From contig JACESI010000002.1 of assembly GCA_013911885.1 (NCBI GenBank), forward strand, positions 353,307 to 417,306: DNA of 64,000 nucleotides. Direction: 5' to 3'. This DNA comes from Hyphomicrobiales bacterium. Lineage in GTDB: Bacteria > Pseudomonadota > Alphaproteobacteria > Rhizobiales > JACESI01. Shown one piece after another: positions 51,727-61,082 of the stretch; within the stretch, counting starts at the first letter, position 1, and the number at the start of each line of letters is the position of its first letter. The notes beneath the pieces are model-generated. The model did not search any database, was not told the origin of the DNA, and saw only the letters and a list, made by a program, of their open reading frames with translations. The position numbers and the translations under genes were made by a program.

Positions 51727-52959
51727 TCATTTCGTCAGGTCGCAAACATCCGGCGTGTTGTCATATCCCATCGTGTCGAGTGTCGAGCGCTTGTGCAGAA
51801 AGCCATCCTGCGGCGAGGCTGAAACCAGCGATGCGGGATGGGCGAGCAGAATCGGCTGGCGCAACTGGTTGTTCCATTTGCGAAAAGACATCGGTACGCC
51901 CTTGAAGCCCGCAAGCTCGAAATCATCACTCTTAAGATAGGCCCTGATCTTGTCGAAATCGCCGGAATTTGTCCGACTCGCACCTTCGCCCACCGCGCGA
52001 ATGGGTGCCCAGACCTGATAATCGAGTGCCGTCATGGACCGTTTGAAACGCTTGAAAAACCGGCTCTGCAATTGCGCTGCGCCCCATTGTTCATGGGTCT
52101 TGTGCCAGGTCGTCGGGGAAAGACCCTGGGTTCCGGCCACGGGGCGCGGATCCCAGGTGCGATACATCAGATATTCGCCGAAAACACCTATCTCATCGGC
52201 GACAACGATGACATCATAGGTTACGCCCTGGGTGAGATGTGGCACTTCAGCCTGCGCCACCCGGCGCGTATCGGCCCCCAAATCCCAGGAGCGCTCTTCG
52301 ACAATCCTCGCCCCGAATTTTGCCGCCGCGTTGCGCAGGGCTGCCGCATACGCCTTGTCACCCTCGCGGGTTCCGCTGATCAGAAACCACTTTCTCCACT
52401 GTTTTTTAACGAGAAATTGCGCGAGCGCATCGGTCATCATCGCCCGGCTTGGTACGATGTGAAACACGAAGGCGTGACATTCCCCGACGCGCAGATCATC
52501 GTCCGGCGCGCTCGAATTGAAGAACAGGACAGGCTCATCCTTTGCAGCATCGACAAGTTTCAGGAGATCAGCCTTTGGCGCATCAACAACGATATACTGA
52601 ACACCCTTCTCGCGCAGTTCGCGGTAGGCCGCGAGAATATCAGCGCCGATATCGAGCTTGATAGCTGCGAGCGAGAACGCCTGATTGAGAAACTTGCCCG
52701 TCGTGTTGTTGTCCGTGATTGAAATTTCCGCGCCCGCGGCACCCTCATTTTCCGGCCTCACTTCAAGATTCGAAAGGTTCGGCGGACGCTCGCCCGGAAG
52801 CTGGATCAGGCCGATCCTGATTTCTGTCATCGCTCCGGCAGGAAGCGCCCCGAGGACACAATAAAAAAAGAAGCAAAACAGCGGAAAAGCGGTAATAAAC
52901 GTATTTATTCTCGTAGACCCATCGATCATTGATAATAAACGAATTTTCAAATCGCTCAT
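51727..52959 (-). CDS. ABC transporter substrate-binding protein (PQQ-alcohol dehydrogenase system)
   Basis: 410 aa, type-1 periplasmic-binding fold resembling branched-chain amino-acid binding proteins. A hydrophobic segment (FITAFPLFCFFFYCVLGAL) ends in PAGAM. Core segments are IRIGLIQLPGERPP, VQYIVVDAPKADLLKLVDAA, VLFFNSSAPDDDLRVGEC and WFLISGTREGDKAYAAAL. It matches the TIGR03863-type family, and is first gene of the minus-strand ABC operon. The start is uncertain; another ATG lies 10 codons in. Confidence 0.85.
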   Translation of the reverse strand: MSDLKIRLLSMIDGSTRINTFITAFPLFCFFFYCVLGALPAGAMTEIRIGLIQLPGERPPNLSNLEVRPENEGAAGAEISITDNNTTGKFLNQAFSLAAIKLDIGADILAAYRELREKGVQYIVVDAPKADLLKLVDAAKDEPVLFFNSSAPDDDLRVGECHAFVFHIVPSRAMMTDALAQFLVKKQWRKWFLISGTREGDKAYAAALRNAAAKFGARIVEERSWDLGADTRRVAQAEVPHLTQGVTYDVIVVADEIGVFGEYLMYRTWDPRPVAGTQGLSPTTWHKTHEQWGAAQLQSRFFKRFKRSMTALDYQVWAPIRAVGEGASRTNSGDFDKIRAYLKSDDFELAGFKGVPMSFRKWNNQLRQPILLAHPASLVSASPQDGFLHKRSTLDTMGYDNTPDVCDLTK

Positions 52960-53077
52960 CCTTGTTTCTTATTTTTCTTTTATATTTTTATATTTCGCGG
53001 TCCCCCAATCCTGCGGCTTTGATCGTCGCAAATTCAGTATTAATTGTCCATGCTTTAATAAGTGAACAGATCGGAAA

Positions 53078-53162
53078 TGGTGCGACCGACGGGAGTTGAA
53101 CCCGTATGACCGAAGTCGGCAGATTTTAAGTCTGCTGTGTATACCAATTCCACCACGGTCGC
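53078..53162 (-). tRNA. tRNA-Leu (anticodon TAA)
   Basis: 85 nt with encoded CCA. The acceptor GCGACCG pairs with CGGTCGC. A long variable arm (class II), the anticodon stem GCAGA/TCTGC with loop CTTAAAA, and the T loop GTTCAACTC are present. Anticodon TAA at 53126-53128. It reads UUA/UUG codons. Confidence 0.96.
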
Positions 53163-53267
53163 GGCTTTGTGGCGATTTTTCGGGTTCGGCCCGGCTTTCG
53201 CCTGAAAGCATTCCTGATTTATCAGCCGACGCCAGCGACGCAAGCGGAAACGGCTGCCCACCTTCGC

Positions 53268-53756
53268 TTATTCGTCTGCTTGCGCGGTCTCAGGCTTGTC
53301 CCAGGGAAAGTCGAGCCAGACATGCTGCTCGACGGCGACAGCATAGGTATCGGCGGCGGCAGCGCCTTCAGGCTTGGCGTAGACGGCGGCATAATGCGCC
53401 TTTGGCAGGTGCTGGCGCAGATAGGCGAAGGTTTTGCCACTGTCGACCAGATCATCAATCACCAGAAGGCCCTGACCGCCTGCGGACTGGTTCGTGATGA
53501 TGTCGTTCGCCGGCTTGAGGCGTTCGAGATCCCCTCGCCGGTTGTTATCGTCATAAGAGGCAAGGCCAATCGTCTCGATGCGGCGGATATCGAGTGCACA
53601 GGCGACAATCGCCGCCGGCACCAGCCCGCCACGCGTGATCGCGAGAAGCGTGTTGCACGGCTGGACCGCACGGAGCAGCGCGGCAAGAAGCGCGGTATCG
53701 CGGTGGAAATCATCCCACGATATCTTTGCCGATAGGGTGGGCGCGGACCTGTCCAT
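53268..53756 (-). CDS. gpt: Xanthine-guanine phosphoribosyltransferase
   Basis: Purine salvage enzyme using PRPP; 162 aa. The type-I PRT signature is GLLVIDDLVDSGKTF (about residues 95-109) with the N-terminal TRGGLVPAAIVACALDI and the WLDFPWDKP tail typical of Gpt. It starts 12 nt downstream of the CinA-like gene. Confidence 0.93.
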   Translation of the reverse strand: MDRSAPTLSAKISWDDFHRDTALLAALLRAVQPCNTLLAITRGGLVPAAIVACALDIRRIETIGLASYDDNNRRGDLERLKPANDIITNQSAGGQGLLVIDDLVDSGKTFAYLRQHLPKAHYAAVYAKPEGAAAADTYAVAVEQHVWLDFPWDKPETAQADE

Positions 53757-53768
53757 CAGGGCTTTCTC

Positions 53769-54530
53769 TCAACCGGGCAGTTTTATGCTGAGCGATTGGA
53801 TGAGCACGGAAACCAGCGCTTCACATTGCGTGAGCCGCTCCTCATCGCGCGAGCGCATCACGATATTCGTCATGTATCTGCCGCCCCGCATGGTTGGATA
53901 GGAGCCGATGGCAACGTCTGAAAACTGTGCCTGTATCTCGCCGAGGCCCGCCGCAATCGCGCCCTCACCGTCATAAAAAGGCAAGGTGCGGGAATGCACG
54001 ATGCGGCCGTGGGCAAGGGTTGGGCCGACCGTATCCATCATCGCGCGCATCACATTCGGCACGCCAGCCATGACATGGACATTGCCGATGATGAAGCCGG
54101 GCGCCGCAGAGGCTTCGTTCTCGATGAGTTTCGCGCCAAGCGGAATGCGGGCCATGCGCAGGCGCGCCTCGTTGAGTTCGATGTCGGCGGGATAGCGCGC
54201 TTTCATCATGGCGATCGCTTCCGGGTTGTGTGCGATGCCGACATTGAAGGCCTCTGCCATCGCATCCGCGGTGATGTCGTCATGGGTCGGCCCGATTCCG
54301 CCAGTCGAAAAGACATAGGTGAACTTTCGGGAGAGTTCACGCACGCTCGCAACGATGGTTGGCATCTCATCGGGAACGACGCGGATTTCCTTGAGATCGA
54401 CGCCGATTTCAGTGAGATAATCCGCAATATAGCCCGAATTGGTGTCCTTCGTTCGTCCGGACAGGATTTCGTCGCCGATGACAAGGATCGCCGCTGTAAC
54501 AGAAATATCGCGTTGAGTCGGCTCGGCCAT
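53769..54530 (-). CDS. CinA-like molybdopterin-binding domain protein
   Basis: 253 aa. Only the MoCF/CinA N-terminal domain is present (AAILVIGDEILSGRTKDTNS; STGGIGPTHDDITADAMAEAF); the C-terminal nicotinamide-mononucleotide amidase domain of full CinA is absent, as usual for the alphaproteobacterial stand-alone form. I choose the ATG giving MAEPTQRDISV, preceded by GAAGGA. Function uncertain, possibly nucleotide-metabolite repair. Confidence 0.85.
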   Translation of the reverse strand: MAEPTQRDISVTAAILVIGDEILSGRTKDTNSGYIADYLTEIGVDLKEIRVVPDEMPTIVASVRELSRKFTYVFSTGGIGPTHDDITADAMAEAFNVGIAHNPEAIAMMKARYPADIELNEARLRMARIPLGAKLIENEASAAPGFIIGNVHVMAGVPNVMRAMMDTVGPTLAHGRIVHSRTLPFYDGEGAIAAGLGEIQAQFSDVAIGSYPTMRGGRYMTNIVMRSRDEERLTQCEALVSVLIQSLSIKLPG

Positions 54531-54766
54531 GGTGCGTCCTTCGGCTTGCTGAATAGATATGTCTAGCACAGCAAGGCCCGAAACGAGAAGAGTACACGTG
54601 TATCCGGCAGCCCTGCCGTCGCCCCATGAACAATCCATCGCATGGCTCAGGACGACGCCTGCACGAGGAGAAGCGACAAATTCAAAGAACGTGCTCGAAA
54701 AACCGTTCGCGCATGCTTATTAAAGACTGATAACCCGATAGCAAGCCCAGTTGGAGATGCGAAGCC

Positions 54767-55429
54767 ATGGTCTATTTCAAATGGATTACCGGGGTCATGA
54801 TTGCGCTGCTGATCGGGCTTTTCCTGCACTACACCCTGCCCGGCCGCGATATCGTCCAGATTGCCGGGACCGATATCAAACGCATGGACATCAGCGGCAC
54901 CTCGCTTTTTTGGGCGACCCCGCCGAAGACTGCCCGCTCTCTCGAAACCCGCGATGTTCGGTTCATCAATGCGATCGACGCCAAAGGCGGCACAAAGGTC
55001 TACCGCAACGAGGACACTGCCTGGTCCTGGCCGCCCTATTTCAAGTTCGACAGCAGCGACATTACCGCTCAGGCACAGGCATTTTCGAAGAAGGACGGCG
55101 TCTGGGTCAGCGTCAGTCATTATGGCTGGCGCATTGAATTCTTGTCGATTTTTCCGAATGTTCTCAAAATCCGCGAAGTTGCCGGCCCTGACGTGACCTT
55201 GATCCCCTGGTTCAACATCACCTTCTTCGTGTTTGTGGCCATCCTTCTCGTTCTGCTCTGGCGCGCGGTCCATGCCTTCAAAACCCGGCGCATCGACCCG
55301 ATGGTGGATCAGATCGACACCATGATGGAAGATGTCGGCGATCGTGCGGATGATGCGCGCGATCAGGTCATCGAGGCAAAACGCGGCGTTGTCGCGTGGT
55401 TTCGCAGGACCCTGACCGGCAAACCGTGA
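54767..55429 (+). CDS. DUF1523 family membrane protein
   Basis: 220 aa. Two membrane segments (about residues 6-24 and 149-166) flank a periplasmic domain with WPPYFKFDSSDITAQAQAFS and VSHYGWRIEFLSIFPNVLKI. A cytoplasmic amphipathic tail follows. It matches the DUF1523 family of Alphaproteobacteria; function unknown. Isolated between the divergent CinA-like gene and map. Confidence 0.8.
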   Translation: MVYFKWITGVMIALLIGLFLHYTLPGRDIVQIAGTDIKRMDISGTSLFWATPPKTARSLETRDVRFINAIDAKGGTKVYRNEDTAWSWPPYFKFDSSDITAQAQAFSKKDGVWVSVSHYGWRIEFLSIFPNVLKIREVAGPDVTLIPWFNITFFVFVAILLVLLWRAVHAFKTRRIDPMVDQIDTMMEDVGDRADDARDQVIEAKRGVVAWFRRTLTGKP

Positions 55430-55656
55430 AATTTCGGTGAAGCCCCCTTGCCACGCCTGCGCGGACGGCTGATTGCGCGTTATTGACCGAGGTGATGATC
55501 GTGACAAAGCCGGTTGCGATGATTGCCATGCATGCAACGACTTGAACCCGCTGGCCAATACGGTAACTTATATGGGAAGCCATGTTTTGGTGGCATCGCC
55601 AGAAGCCAGCGTATAAACAAGGGCTCTATCGTATCAGAATGCGGAAATCCAACGGC

Positions 55657-56484
55657 ATGGTCACCTATATCGAAGCGGCGACAGCCCCTTTACGCAATAC
55701 AGGACAGGTACGCCTCTATAACGAAGCGGATTTCGACGCCATGGAAGTCGCCGGGCAACTGACAGCGCGCGCCCTCGATCATGTCTCCGACATGGTCAAA
55801 CCCGGTGTCACAACCGAGGAAATTGACGATTTTGTCCTGCAATTCGGCCTTGATCACGGCGCGCTTCCGGCAACGCTGAATTATCGCGGCTATACGAAAT
55901 CATCCTGCACCTCGATCAACCATGTCGTCTGTCACGGGATTCCGAACAACAAGCCCCTGCGGGAGGGCGATATCATCAATGTCGATATCACCTATGTGGT
56001 CGATGGCTGGCATGGTGATTCGAGCCGGATGTATGCGGTAGGCGCGGTCAAGCGGGCTTCAGAACGGCTGATCGACGTCACCTATGAATGTCTGATGCGC
56101 GGCATTGCCGTTGTACAACCGGGCGCCACCACCGGCGATATCGGCCATGCTATTCAGACCTATGCCGAGGAGGAGCGGTGCAGTGTCGTGCGCGATTTCT
56201 GCGGCCATGGCGTGGGCAGGCTCTTCCACGACACGCCCAACATTCTGCACTATGGCCGCGCAGGCGATGGCGTGGCACTGAAAGCTGGCATGATTTTCAC
56301 CATTGAGCCGATGATCAATCTCGGCAGGCCGCATGTCAAAGTCCTGCCCGATGGCTGGACCGCGGTTACCAGAGACCGCTCCCTGTCGGCACAGTTCGAA
56401 CACACGGTAGGGGTCACGAAAGATGGCTGCCGCATATTCACCACTTCCCCGAGAGGCTTGCACAAGCCTGCCTTCCCATCATGA
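55657..56484 (+). CDS. map: Methionine aminopeptidase type I
   Basis: Removes initiator Met from nascent proteins; 275 aa. Metal ligands are in INVDITYVVDGWHGDSSRM (two Asp), FCGHGVGRLFHDTPNI (His), IFTIEPMINLG (Glu) and SAQFEHTVGV (Glu). The frame is open 25 codons upstream; I choose the ATG giving MVTYIEAATAPLR, with GGAAAT upstream, as the family usually starts near there. Confidence 0.94.
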   Translation: MVTYIEAATAPLRNTGQVRLYNEADFDAMEVAGQLTARALDHVSDMVKPGVTTEEIDDFVLQFGLDHGALPATLNYRGYTKSSCTSINHVVCHGIPNNKPLREGDIINVDITYVVDGWHGDSSRMYAVGAVKRASERLIDVTYECLMRGIAVVQPGATTGDIGHAIQTYAEEERCSVVRDFCGHGVGRLFHDTPNILHYGRAGDGVALKAGMIFTIEPMINLGRPHVKVLPDGWTAVTRDRSLSAQFEHTVGVTKDGCRIFTTSPRGLHKPAFPS

Positions 56485-56498
56485 AGGCGCGTTCCTGA

Positions 56499-57236
56499 AT
56501 GAGCGATGAGGAGGCGAAAAAGCCATCCGGTTTCGAGGATATCCGGGTCGAAATTCCGGCCGAGAAACCGCATTATGCCGGTCATCGCGACAGGCTTCGC
56601 GCTCGCTTCACGGAGAATGGTGCAAAGGCGCTCGCCGATTACGAACTTCTCGAACTGATGCTTTTCCGCGCGATCCCGAGGCGCGACACCAAACCGATCG
56701 CGAAAGCGCTTCTTGGCCGTTTTGGAACCATTGCCGAAGTGCTTTCCGCGCCGATCGAAAGGCTGATGGAGATCGAGGGCATTGGCCGCTCCGTCGCGGT
56801 CGACCTCAAGATCATGCAGGCCGCAGGCCAGCGCCTTGCCCGAGACGGCGTGCGCCAGAAGACCGTTCTCTCATCCTGGAGCGAACTTCTCGATTATTGC
56901 CGCACGGCAATGGCGTATGAGGCGAAAGAGCAGTTCCGGATTCTGTTTCTGGACAAGAAAAACCAGCTCATCGCCGATGAAGTTCAGCAGGTCGGCACGG
57001 TCGACCATACGCCGGTCTATCCGCGCGAGGTGGTCAAACGGGCGCTTGAACTCTCGTCGACCGCGGTCATCCTCTTGCACAATCATCCATCCGGCGACCC
57101 GACCCCCTCGCAGGCCGACATTCTCATGACGCAAAAGATTATCGAGGTTGCAAAGCCGCTCGGCATCGCCGTCCATGATCACATTATCATCGGCAAGGAA
57201 GGCCATTCGAGCCTCAAGGGCCTGCGCTTCATCTAA
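56499..57236 (+). CDS. radC: RadC-like JAB-domain protein
   Basis: 245 aa. An N-terminal helix-hairpin-helix region ([18 protein letters not shown]) leads to the JAB/MPN metalloprotease-like domain with [19 protein letters not shown], the HxHx7Sx2D metal motif. The DNA-repair role suggested by the old name is not supported by recent work. Its 3' end overlaps that of the convergent Mo-cofactor gene by 4 nt. Confidence 0.92.
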   Translation: MSDEEAKKPSGFEDIRVEIPAEKPHYAGHRDRLRARFTENGAKALADYELLELMLFRAIPRRDTKPIAKALLGRFGTIAEVLSAPIERLMEIEGIGRSVAVDLKIMQAAGQRLARDGVRQKTVLSSWSELLDYCRTAMAYEAKEQFRILFLDKKNQLIADEVQQVGTVDHTPVYPREVVKRALELSSTAVILLHNHPSGDPTPSQADILMTQKIIEVAKPLGIAVHDHIIIGKEGHSSLKGLRFI

Positions 57237-58846
57237 CGCTCCGTGTCCGGACCGATCCTGCCGCCTGCTGCGCGCAATGCCTCGGGCGTATCGAGATCGA
57301 GGCTTGCCGCCTCGCCGATCTCAACCTCGGCCACAAAAGCTTCGTTGGCGCCGATGAGATGGCGCGCGCCGGTGTCGCCCCTTATCTTCTTCAGGTCATC
57401 AAAAAAGCGTCGCGACCAGAGCACGGGATTGCCGCGCTTGCCATTGGCGGTTGCGACGACCGCGAATGTATCGCTGCTCGAGACATAGGCATCGATGACC
57501 CGATCAAACGCTGCCGCATCGATAAAGGGCATGTCGCCAAGCGCGATCAGGGCGGCATCGACGTCATCTGCAAGGGCGGCGATGCCAACCCGCAGCGAGG
57601 TCGAGAGTCCTTCGGCAAAATCCGGGTTGAAGGCAAAACGTACCGGCATTCCCGCCAGTGCTTCCTCCACCGCCGCCGCCCTGTCGCCCGTCACGACGAT
57701 GATTTCTCCGGTCTTGCTGGCGGCAAGAGACGTGACGACATGGCGCACGAGTGGCACGCCGTCGATCGTCGCGAGAAGCTTGTTCGGTCCGCCCATGCGG
57801 GTGGATTTTCCCGCAGCAAGAACCACGGCAGCGACCGGACCGCCCCTTGCGACCGGGCCGCTGCGCGGTTGCGGGCGTGAGACTATTTCCATCAGCAAGC
57901 CACCAACACCAAGATCCATTATTTCTTCTGGATTTACTTCAATATTTGCAATTATCCTGTTCAATATAAAATCAAATCCGTTTTCCACAGGCGACCGCGC
58001 ACACCCTGGCGCGCCGATCACCGGGGTGCCCTGCAACGCGCCCAGAAACAGGAGATTGCCGGGGTCTACCGGCATACCGAAATGCTGGACCCTGCCCCCG
58101 GCTCTGCAAAGCCCGGCGGGAGCGACATCGCCAATATCGACCGTCGCCGACGCGCCGAAAAGAACCACGAGATCGGGCGAAAGCGCCATGGCCTGGTAAA
58201 GCCCGCCCTCGACAGCTTGCTCGTTGTGGGGAACACGAAATTCCTCAATCACCCGGGCACCGGCCCGCTTCAGACGATCGTCGAGAATCCGGCGCGTCTT
58301 GTCCATCGTGCTTGCCTTGAGCGTCGGCAGTTGGGTTGCAACCAGAACCACGTTCTGCCGCTGATAAGGTGCAACGTGCACCATCGCACCGAGCGCCTCG
58401 GCAGCGCTGATGGCGCTTTCAGGCGCGGCAAAGGGGATGATCTTGACCGTTGCCACCATCCGGCCCGCTTCGACCGGGCTATGGTTCGCGCGGGTCGCAA
58501 TCGTCAGCGCCGGATGCAGTCTGTTCAAGCAATTGACGCGCAAAACATCGACGACCAGCAGACCGTCCCCGGTTGCAAAAAGATTGACCCGCCCGGTAAA
58601 GGCAGGATCGGTGCGAACGCCAGCGCCTGCCGCAGCCCGGCCAATTCGGCGGGCTGCCTCTTCCTCGTGCACATCACCGCTTTCAAGTTCGGCGACGACC
58701 AGACTCATCACCCCTTCCGCGGAAAGTGCTGCAAGGTCGCTGCGGGTCAGGCGATGGCCTTTTTGAAGATGCATACCCCCGCAGGCGATTGCATGAGCAA
58801 GATAGCAGCCTTCCGCCGCCGCCGTCTCGCGCGCGCCGAAAATCAT
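57233..58846 (-). CDS. Fused molybdopterin-binding (MoeA-like) and MobA-like nucleotidyltransferase protein
   Basis: 537 aa. The N-terminal ~330 residues are a MoeA/MoCF-like domain ([35 protein letters not shown]). The C-terminal ~200 are a MobA/MocA-type transferase ([56 protein letters not shown]). Such fusions make molybdopterin cytosine dinucleotide for xanthine-oxidase-family enzymes. It overlaps the xdhC C-part gene by 4 nt. Confidence 0.87.
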   Translation of the reverse strand: MIFGARETAAAEGCYLAHAIACGGMHLQKGHRLTRSDLAALSAEGVMSLVVAELESGDVHEEEAARRIGRAAAGAGVRTDPAFTGRVNLFATGDGLLVVDVLRVNCLNRLHPALTIATRANHSPVEAGRMVATVKIIPFAAPESAISAAEALGAMVHVAPYQRQNVVLVATQLPTLKASTMDKTRRILDDRLKRAGARVIEEFRVPHNEQAVEGGLYQAMALSPDLVVLFGASATVDIGDVAPAGLCRAGGRVQHFGMPVDPGNLLFLGALQGTPVIGAPGCARSPVENGFDFILNRIIANIEVNPEEIMDLGVGGLLMEIVSRPQPRSGPVARGGPVAAVVLAAGKSTRMGGPNKLLATIDGVPLVRHVVTSLAASKTGEIIVVTGDRAAAVEEALAGMPVRFAFNPDFAEGLSTSLRVGIAALADDVDAALIALGDMPFIDAAAFDRVIDAYVSSSDTFAVVATANGKRGNPVLWSRRFFDDLKKIRGDTGARHLIGANEAFVAEVEIGEAASLDLDTPEALRAAGGRIGPDTER

Positions 58847-59541
58847 GCCCGCCCCGCTTTCGATCCGCGCAGGGTCTTGATGATTTCCGCAAGAACGGCA
58901 ATCGCAATTTCCGCCGGGTTCGCTGCACCGATATCAAGACCGATCGGAGCATGGATGCGCGCGATATCCGCGTCGCTCACCCCGGTTGCCGCAAACCGTT
59001 CCACACGCTTGGCGTGGGTCTTGCGGCTACCGAGCGCGCCGACATAAAAGCATTGCGCCTGAAGGGCGGCGACAAGCGCGCCATCGTCGATTTTTGGGTC
59101 ATGAGTCAGGGCGACGAGCGCGGTATAGGGGTCGAGCGGGGCGCGGGCGAGCACGGCATCGGGCCATTCGGCGCAAAGATCGACATCCACAAAGCGTGTC
59201 GGCGTCGCAAAGGCCGTGCGCGGATCAATCACGGTGAGATCAAACCCGGCAGCGCGCGCAGGGACAAGCATGAACTGGGCGATATGCACCGCACCGATGA
59301 TCACAAGGCGTGGCGCGGGCAAATAGACTGCGATAAAGACCTCGCCTTGCGGCGCTGCCACCAGCCCGGATTGACCCGACAGGAAGCGCCTGTCGATTTC
59401 GGCGGACAACGGATCCTTGGCCGACAAGACCGCGCCCTGCTCATAAAGCCGCTGGCTGCCCGTCGCAAGATCAGTCGTCACAATCGCGGCGCGGCGCGCT
59501 TGCCGCAGGCTGTTCAGGGCGTGAAGCAGGCTGCCTTCCAT
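58843..59541 (-). CDS. XdhC/CoxF family protein, C-terminal Rossmann part
   Basis: 232 aa. A short N-terminal piece leads to the XdhC Rossmann domain (PRLVIIGAVHIAQFMLVPAR; ALVALTHDPKIDDGALVAAL; YVGALGSRKTHAKRVERF; IHAPIGLDIGAANPAEIAIA). XdhC proteins hold and sulfurate the Mo-cofactor before insertion into molybdenum hydroxylases. It begins directly after the stop of the XdhC N-part gene, so one XdhC unit is split over two adjacent ORFs. Confidence 0.87.
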   Translation of the reverse strand: MEGSLLHALNSLRQARRAAIVTTDLATGSQRLYEQGAVLSAKDPLSAEIDRRFLSGQSGLVAAPQGEVFIAVYLPAPRLVIIGAVHIAQFMLVPARAAGFDLTVIDPRTAFATPTRFVDVDLCAEWPDAVLARAPLDPYTALVALTHDPKIDDGALVAALQAQCFYVGALGSRKTHAKRVERFAATGVSDADIARIHAPIGLDIGAANPAEIAIAVLAEIIKTLRGSKAGRA

Positions 59542-59871
59542 TCACCCAACCTTCTCGACATAGATCTTGATTTCGCCGCCACAGGAAAGACCGACGCCCC
59601 ACGCCGTCTCATCTGCCACACCAAAGGACAGAAGGCGCGGCTTGCCGTTTTCAATCACCGCCATAGCCTCATGCACCACCGTCCCCTCGACACAGCCGCC
59701 GGAGACGGATCCCTCGAAATTGCCGTCCGCATCAATGACGAGATGCGCCCCGGTCGGACGCGGCGCGGAGCCCCAGGTCTTGACCACGGTTGCAAGCGCC
59801 ATTGAGCGGCCTTCGCGCATCCAGCGTTCGGCGATAGCGAGCACATCATGTGGATCGGCTGTCTGTGCCAT
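59542..59871 (-). CDS. XdhC/CoxI family protein, N-terminal domain
   Basis: 109 aa consisting only of the XdhC_CoxI domain: ALATVVKTWGSAPRPTGAHL, GSVSGGCVEGTVVHEAMAVI and GLSCGGEIKIYVE. The two glycine-cysteine turns (SGGC, SCGG) are the proposed cofactor/sulfur sites. It lies between coxE and the XdhC C-part gene. Confidence 0.87.
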   Translation of the reverse strand: MAQTADPHDVLAIAERWMREGRSMALATVVKTWGSAPRPTGAHLVIDADGNFEGSVSGGCVEGTVVHEAMAVIENGKPRLLSFGVADETAWGVGLSCGGEIKIYVEKVG

Positions 59872-59882
59872 TTTACCCCCTT

Positions 59883-61082
59883 TCAGGCCGCGAGCCAGGT
59901 TTTCGGATCGTGACGGCGCCCGCGCGGCTCTGCCAGAACGGCGCAGAGATCAGCCATCGCCTCGATCGAGTGGACCGCGCGAAAATCATCGACATGACGC
60001 AGCATGGTGCGGATACCGGAGGCTTTGGCCTCGAAACCCTCAAATCGCAGAAGCGGGTTCAGCCAGATCAGACGGCGGCACGAGCGGTGCAGCCGGTCCA
60101 TCGCGGCATCAAGGTCGGCCGCGCGGTGACGCTCCAGCCCGTCCGTAATCATGAGCACCACCGCGCCCTGTCCGAGAACGCGACGTGACCAGTCGCGGTT
60201 GAAGGTCTGGATTGCCTCACCGATCCGGGTGCCGCCCGACCAGTCCTGCACGAGGTTCGAAACATCGGCAAAGGCCTCATCCGGGTCTTTCATCCTGAGT
60301 TGCCGGGAAATGTTGGTGAGGCGTGTTCCAAACAGAAACGTGTCAACACGGCGGTTTCGCAGTGTCAGCGCATGAAGGAAATGCAGGAATATCCGCGAAT
60401 ACTGGCTCATCGAGCCGGATATGTCGCACAAAGCCACAATCGGCAGGGCCACCTCGCGCGGTGCGCTGTAGAGCGGCAACAGAACTTCACCGCCGGAGCG
60501 CATGGAGGCGCGCATCGTGCGGCGCATATCGAGCCGGATCGAATGATGCGAGGCGCGCAGGCGGCGCGTCCGGATCCGGTCAAACGGCAGGGCGAGCGTT
60601 GCAATCGCCCGCTTCGCTATTTCGATCTCGGCCGCCGTCATCTGGGCAAAGTCCTTTTTGCGCAGGATATCCCTGTCCGACATGGTGAAGCGGGCGTCGA
60701 CCTCGATCTCCGCCGGCTTTTTGTCCTCGTCCCGCCGCGACGCCGCCTTGCGGAAGGCATCGGAGACACGGGCGGCACCCGCCTTCGGCTTTTCTCTCTC
60801 TCGTTCGCGCCCATCGGCCACCGGCGACAGGATTTCGAGCATTTTCTCAATCAGGTTGTGATTTTTGAAAAACACATGAAAGGCCTCGGTGAAGACCTCC
60901 GTATGGTCGCGGCGTTTGACGAAGATGGCGTGGAGTATCCAGTAGAAGTCTTCGCGCGTGCCAATGCCCGCTGCTTCCAATGCTGCGACGGCGTCGATCA
61001 CGGCGGCGGGGCCGACCGGGATACCGGCGCGGCGAAGGGCGCGGGCGAAATCGGCTATGTTTTCCGGAATAAGTCCGCCCAT
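59883..61082 (-). CDS. coxE: CoxE-like von Willebrand factor A protein
   Basis: 399 aa. The C-terminal VWA domain has the MIDAS motif CDISGSMSQYSRIFLHFLHA (DxSxS) and a T-G turn (DWSGGTRIGEAIQTF). The N-terminal half is the CoxE-specific region (ENIADFARALRRAGIPVGP). With CoxD it remodels the active site of CO dehydrogenase-type enzymes in Oligotropha. It overlaps coxD by 1 nt. Confidence 0.9.
   Translation of the reverse strand: MGGLIPENIADFARALRRAGIPVGPAAVIDAVAALEAAGIGTREDFYWILHAIFVKRRDHTEVFTEAFHVFFKNHNLIEKMLEILSPVADGREREREKPKAGAARVSDAFRKAASRRDEDKKPAEIEVDARFTMSDRDILRKKDFAQMTAAEIEIAKRAIATLALPFDRIRTRRLRASHHSIRLDMRRTMRASMRSGGEVLLPLYSAPREVALPIVALCDISGSMSQYSRIFLHFLHALTLRNRRVDTFLFGTRLTNISRQLRMKDPDEAFADVSNLVQDWSGGTRIGEAIQTFNRDWSRRVLGQGAVVLMITDGLERHRAADLDAAMDRLHRSCRRLIWLNPLLRFEGFEAKASGIRTMLRHVDDFRAVHSIEAMADLCAVLAEPRGRRHDPKTWLAA

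Noticed and set aside
57233..58846. Frameshift joining two separate genes (MoeA-like and MobA-like)
   Set aside because: The frame is continuous with no homopolymer anomaly, and MoeA/MobA-type fusions are known, so it is taken as a genuine fusion.
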